Positions 5,213 through 5,987 of a stretch of DNA of 5,987 nt are shown one piece after another. Numbering within the stretch: position 1 is the stretch's first letter; every line of letters begins with the position of its first letter. The DNA comes from JANNGC01 sp043758205 (GTDB lineage: Bacteria; Verrucomicrobiota; Verrucomicrobiia; Limisphaerales; SIBH01), in the NCBI GenBank assembly GCA_043758205.1, contig JAYVNY010000242.1, positions 1 to 5,987 on the forward strand, read 5' to 3'. The position numbers and the translations under genes were made by a program. Under the pieces are notes generated by a model that did not search any database, had not been told where the DNA came from, and worked only from the letters and a program-made list of their open reading frames with translations.

Positions 5213-5857
5213 GTGCTGACAAGCTGCACACCAAAAATTGAACACTGCAAGCCGCACCTCGCGGAGTTGCGCCCAGTTGTTGAATGTTGGTTTTCTGTCT
5301 TGGAGGAATACGCCGCACGCACTCAGGACGCTCAGGGCAAATTGGACGACATTCCGTTCTGGTACAAAGAGCGGCCTCAAGTCGGATTTTTTTCAATCGC
5401 AGCTTGGTTAAGCGGGTGGGCGGCACTCGAAGAGTGGGGCACAAAAAAAGGCGTGGAACAAAACGCGGCATACGGTCGAAACGACCTTTGGATTCGGCGT
5501 GGAGACGTCGAGTGGTTTATCGAAGCAAAGCACGCATGGTGCGATCTTCAGAACGGTAGAGAGAAGACTGTTGAAACCGTGAAGAGGGCTGTGAAATCGG
5601 CGACTGATTCGGCAAAACTAAATCTCGATTACGGCGGTTCTAAAAACTTGGCTACGGCTTTCATTTCGCTCGTTTGGAAACCGGCAGGGAAGTCGCTCGA
5701 TATCAAGCAAGCGCAGGATGATTTTTTGGGGGCTTGTTACTCAACTGAAGCAGACTTGATTGCGCGGTTTTTTTCGGTTGATCCCGAGAAATGTCGGATT
5801 GGTGACAAGGAGGAAAGATTCGTCGGGTGCGCTCTTTTGATGAAGACTTCCGCATAG
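5213..5857 (+). CDS. Unknown protein, possible PD-(D/E)XK nuclease fold
   Basis: 214 residues, not recognised as a named family. There is no signal peptide and no membrane helix, so it is probably cytoplasmic. The segment G-R-N-D-L-W-I (88-94) followed by V-E-W-F-I-E-A-K-H-A-W (99-109) fits the PD-(D/E)XK core: Asp91, then a beta-strand ending in Glu104-x-Lys106, with Glu73/Glu74 on a preceding helix as a possible first acidic residue. That motif is short and is also found by chance. The GTG start has a good ribosome binding site and abuts the prfB stop. The gene is visibly richer in A/T than its neighbours: 30 of 60 G+C in 5641-5700 and 28 of 60 in 5761-5820, against 40 of 60 in 4801-4860 of prfB. 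This suggests later acquisition between prfB and trpC. A restriction-type or defence role is possible but unproven. Confidence 0.75.
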   Translation: MLTSCTPKIEHCKPHLAELRPVVECWFSVLEEYAARTQDAQGKLDDIPFWYKERPQVGFFSIAAWLSGWAALEEWGTKKGVEQNAAYGRNDLWIRRGDVEWFIEAKHAWCDLQNGREKTVETVKRAVKSATDSAKLNLDYGGSKNLATAFISLVWKPAGKSLDIKQAQDDFLGACYSTEADLIARFFSVDPEKCRIGDKEERFVGCALLMKTSA

Positions 5858-5870
5858 CTTGCCTATTGAG

Positions 5871-5987
5871 ATGAACATCCTCGACACCATCGTTGAACAG
5901 AAGCAGCGCGAAGTCGCCTTGCTGCCGCGTCGCGACGTCACCGTCGCGTCGTTGAAGAAGGCGCTGACGAAGCGCGGGGATCATCGA
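5871..5987 (+). CDS. trpC: Indole-3-glycerol-phosphate synthase, N-terminal part
   Basis: Only the first 39 codons are inside the window; the gene continues past the right edge. The start M-N-I-L-D-x-I-V-x-x-K-x-x-E-V followed by a pair of short basic helices is the typical N-terminus of TrpC, which converts 1-(2-carboxyphenylamino)-1-deoxyribulose 5-phosphate to indole-3-glycerol phosphate in tryptophan synthesis. The catalytic barrel residues lie beyond the edge and cannot be checked. It starts 13 bases after the stop of the preceding gene, in the same direction, with only a weak GAG before the ATG, so it is probably cotranscribed with prfB and the unknown gene. Confidence 0.85.
   Translation, partial: MNILDTIVEQKQREVALLPRRDVTVASLKKALTKRGDHR

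Noticed and set aside
4583..5380. A 265-residue minus-strand open frame opposite prfB and the next gene
   Set aside because: It is antisense to the conserved S-P-F and G-G-Q regions of RF2 and crosses a gene boundary; no motif supports it.

Overview
The window looks like chromosomal DNA of a GC-rich member of the Verrucomicrobiota, most likely a Limisphaerales/Pedosphaera-type lineage. This placement is inferred. It rests on the RF2 variant with a K-G-G-Q-N-V-N active loop, a Tat-exported Gfo/Idh/MocA oxidoreductase, an ApbE variant with an S-G-D-M-A-V / P-P-G-x-x-G-W stretch, and gene spaces full of short palindromic elements. No rRNA or other phylogenetic marker is present to confirm it.

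Layout. Bases 1-84 are an inverted repeat cut by the left edge. 156-1166 (+) encodes an ApbE-type FAD:protein FMN transferase with a lipoprotein-like N-terminus. It converges on 1332-2675 (-), a twin-arginine-exported Gfo/Idh/MocA-family oxidoreductase. The 165-base space between them holds a 97-base inverted repeat and a terminator-like hairpin serving the oxidoreductase gene. 2676-3205 has no intact gene; it carries a second short inverted-repeat element and what may be the decayed 3' end of a transposase gene. 3206-3520 (-) is a small predicted two-helix membrane protein of unknown role. 3521-4062 is the largest non-coding stretch. It contains a 218-base nested palindrome (3740-3957) and an 8-base tandem repeat (4013-4044) just before prfB.

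Right part. 4063-5212 (+) is prfB (peptide chain release factor 2), which needs a +1 programmed frameshift at an in-frame TGA (4132-4134). It is followed with no gap by 5213-5857 (+), an unrecognised, more A/T-rich gene with a possible PD-(D/E)XK nuclease signature. Thirteen bases later trpC (indole-3-glycerol-phosphate synthase) begins and runs off the right edge. prfB, the unknown gene and trpC are so close that they probably form one transcription unit. The genes show no shared pathway: they are housekeeping (prfB, trpC), flavoprotein maturation (ApbE) and probable sugar/polyol oxidation (Gfo/Idh/MocA).

The strongest candidates for something undescribed are the nested palindromic element at 3740-3957, the two smaller elements that share GGAGCGCGG termini, the low-GC unknown gene inserted between prfB and trpC, and a shared TTTGCTARCCT motif directly before two start codons. 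None of these can be called a new system from this sequence alone.
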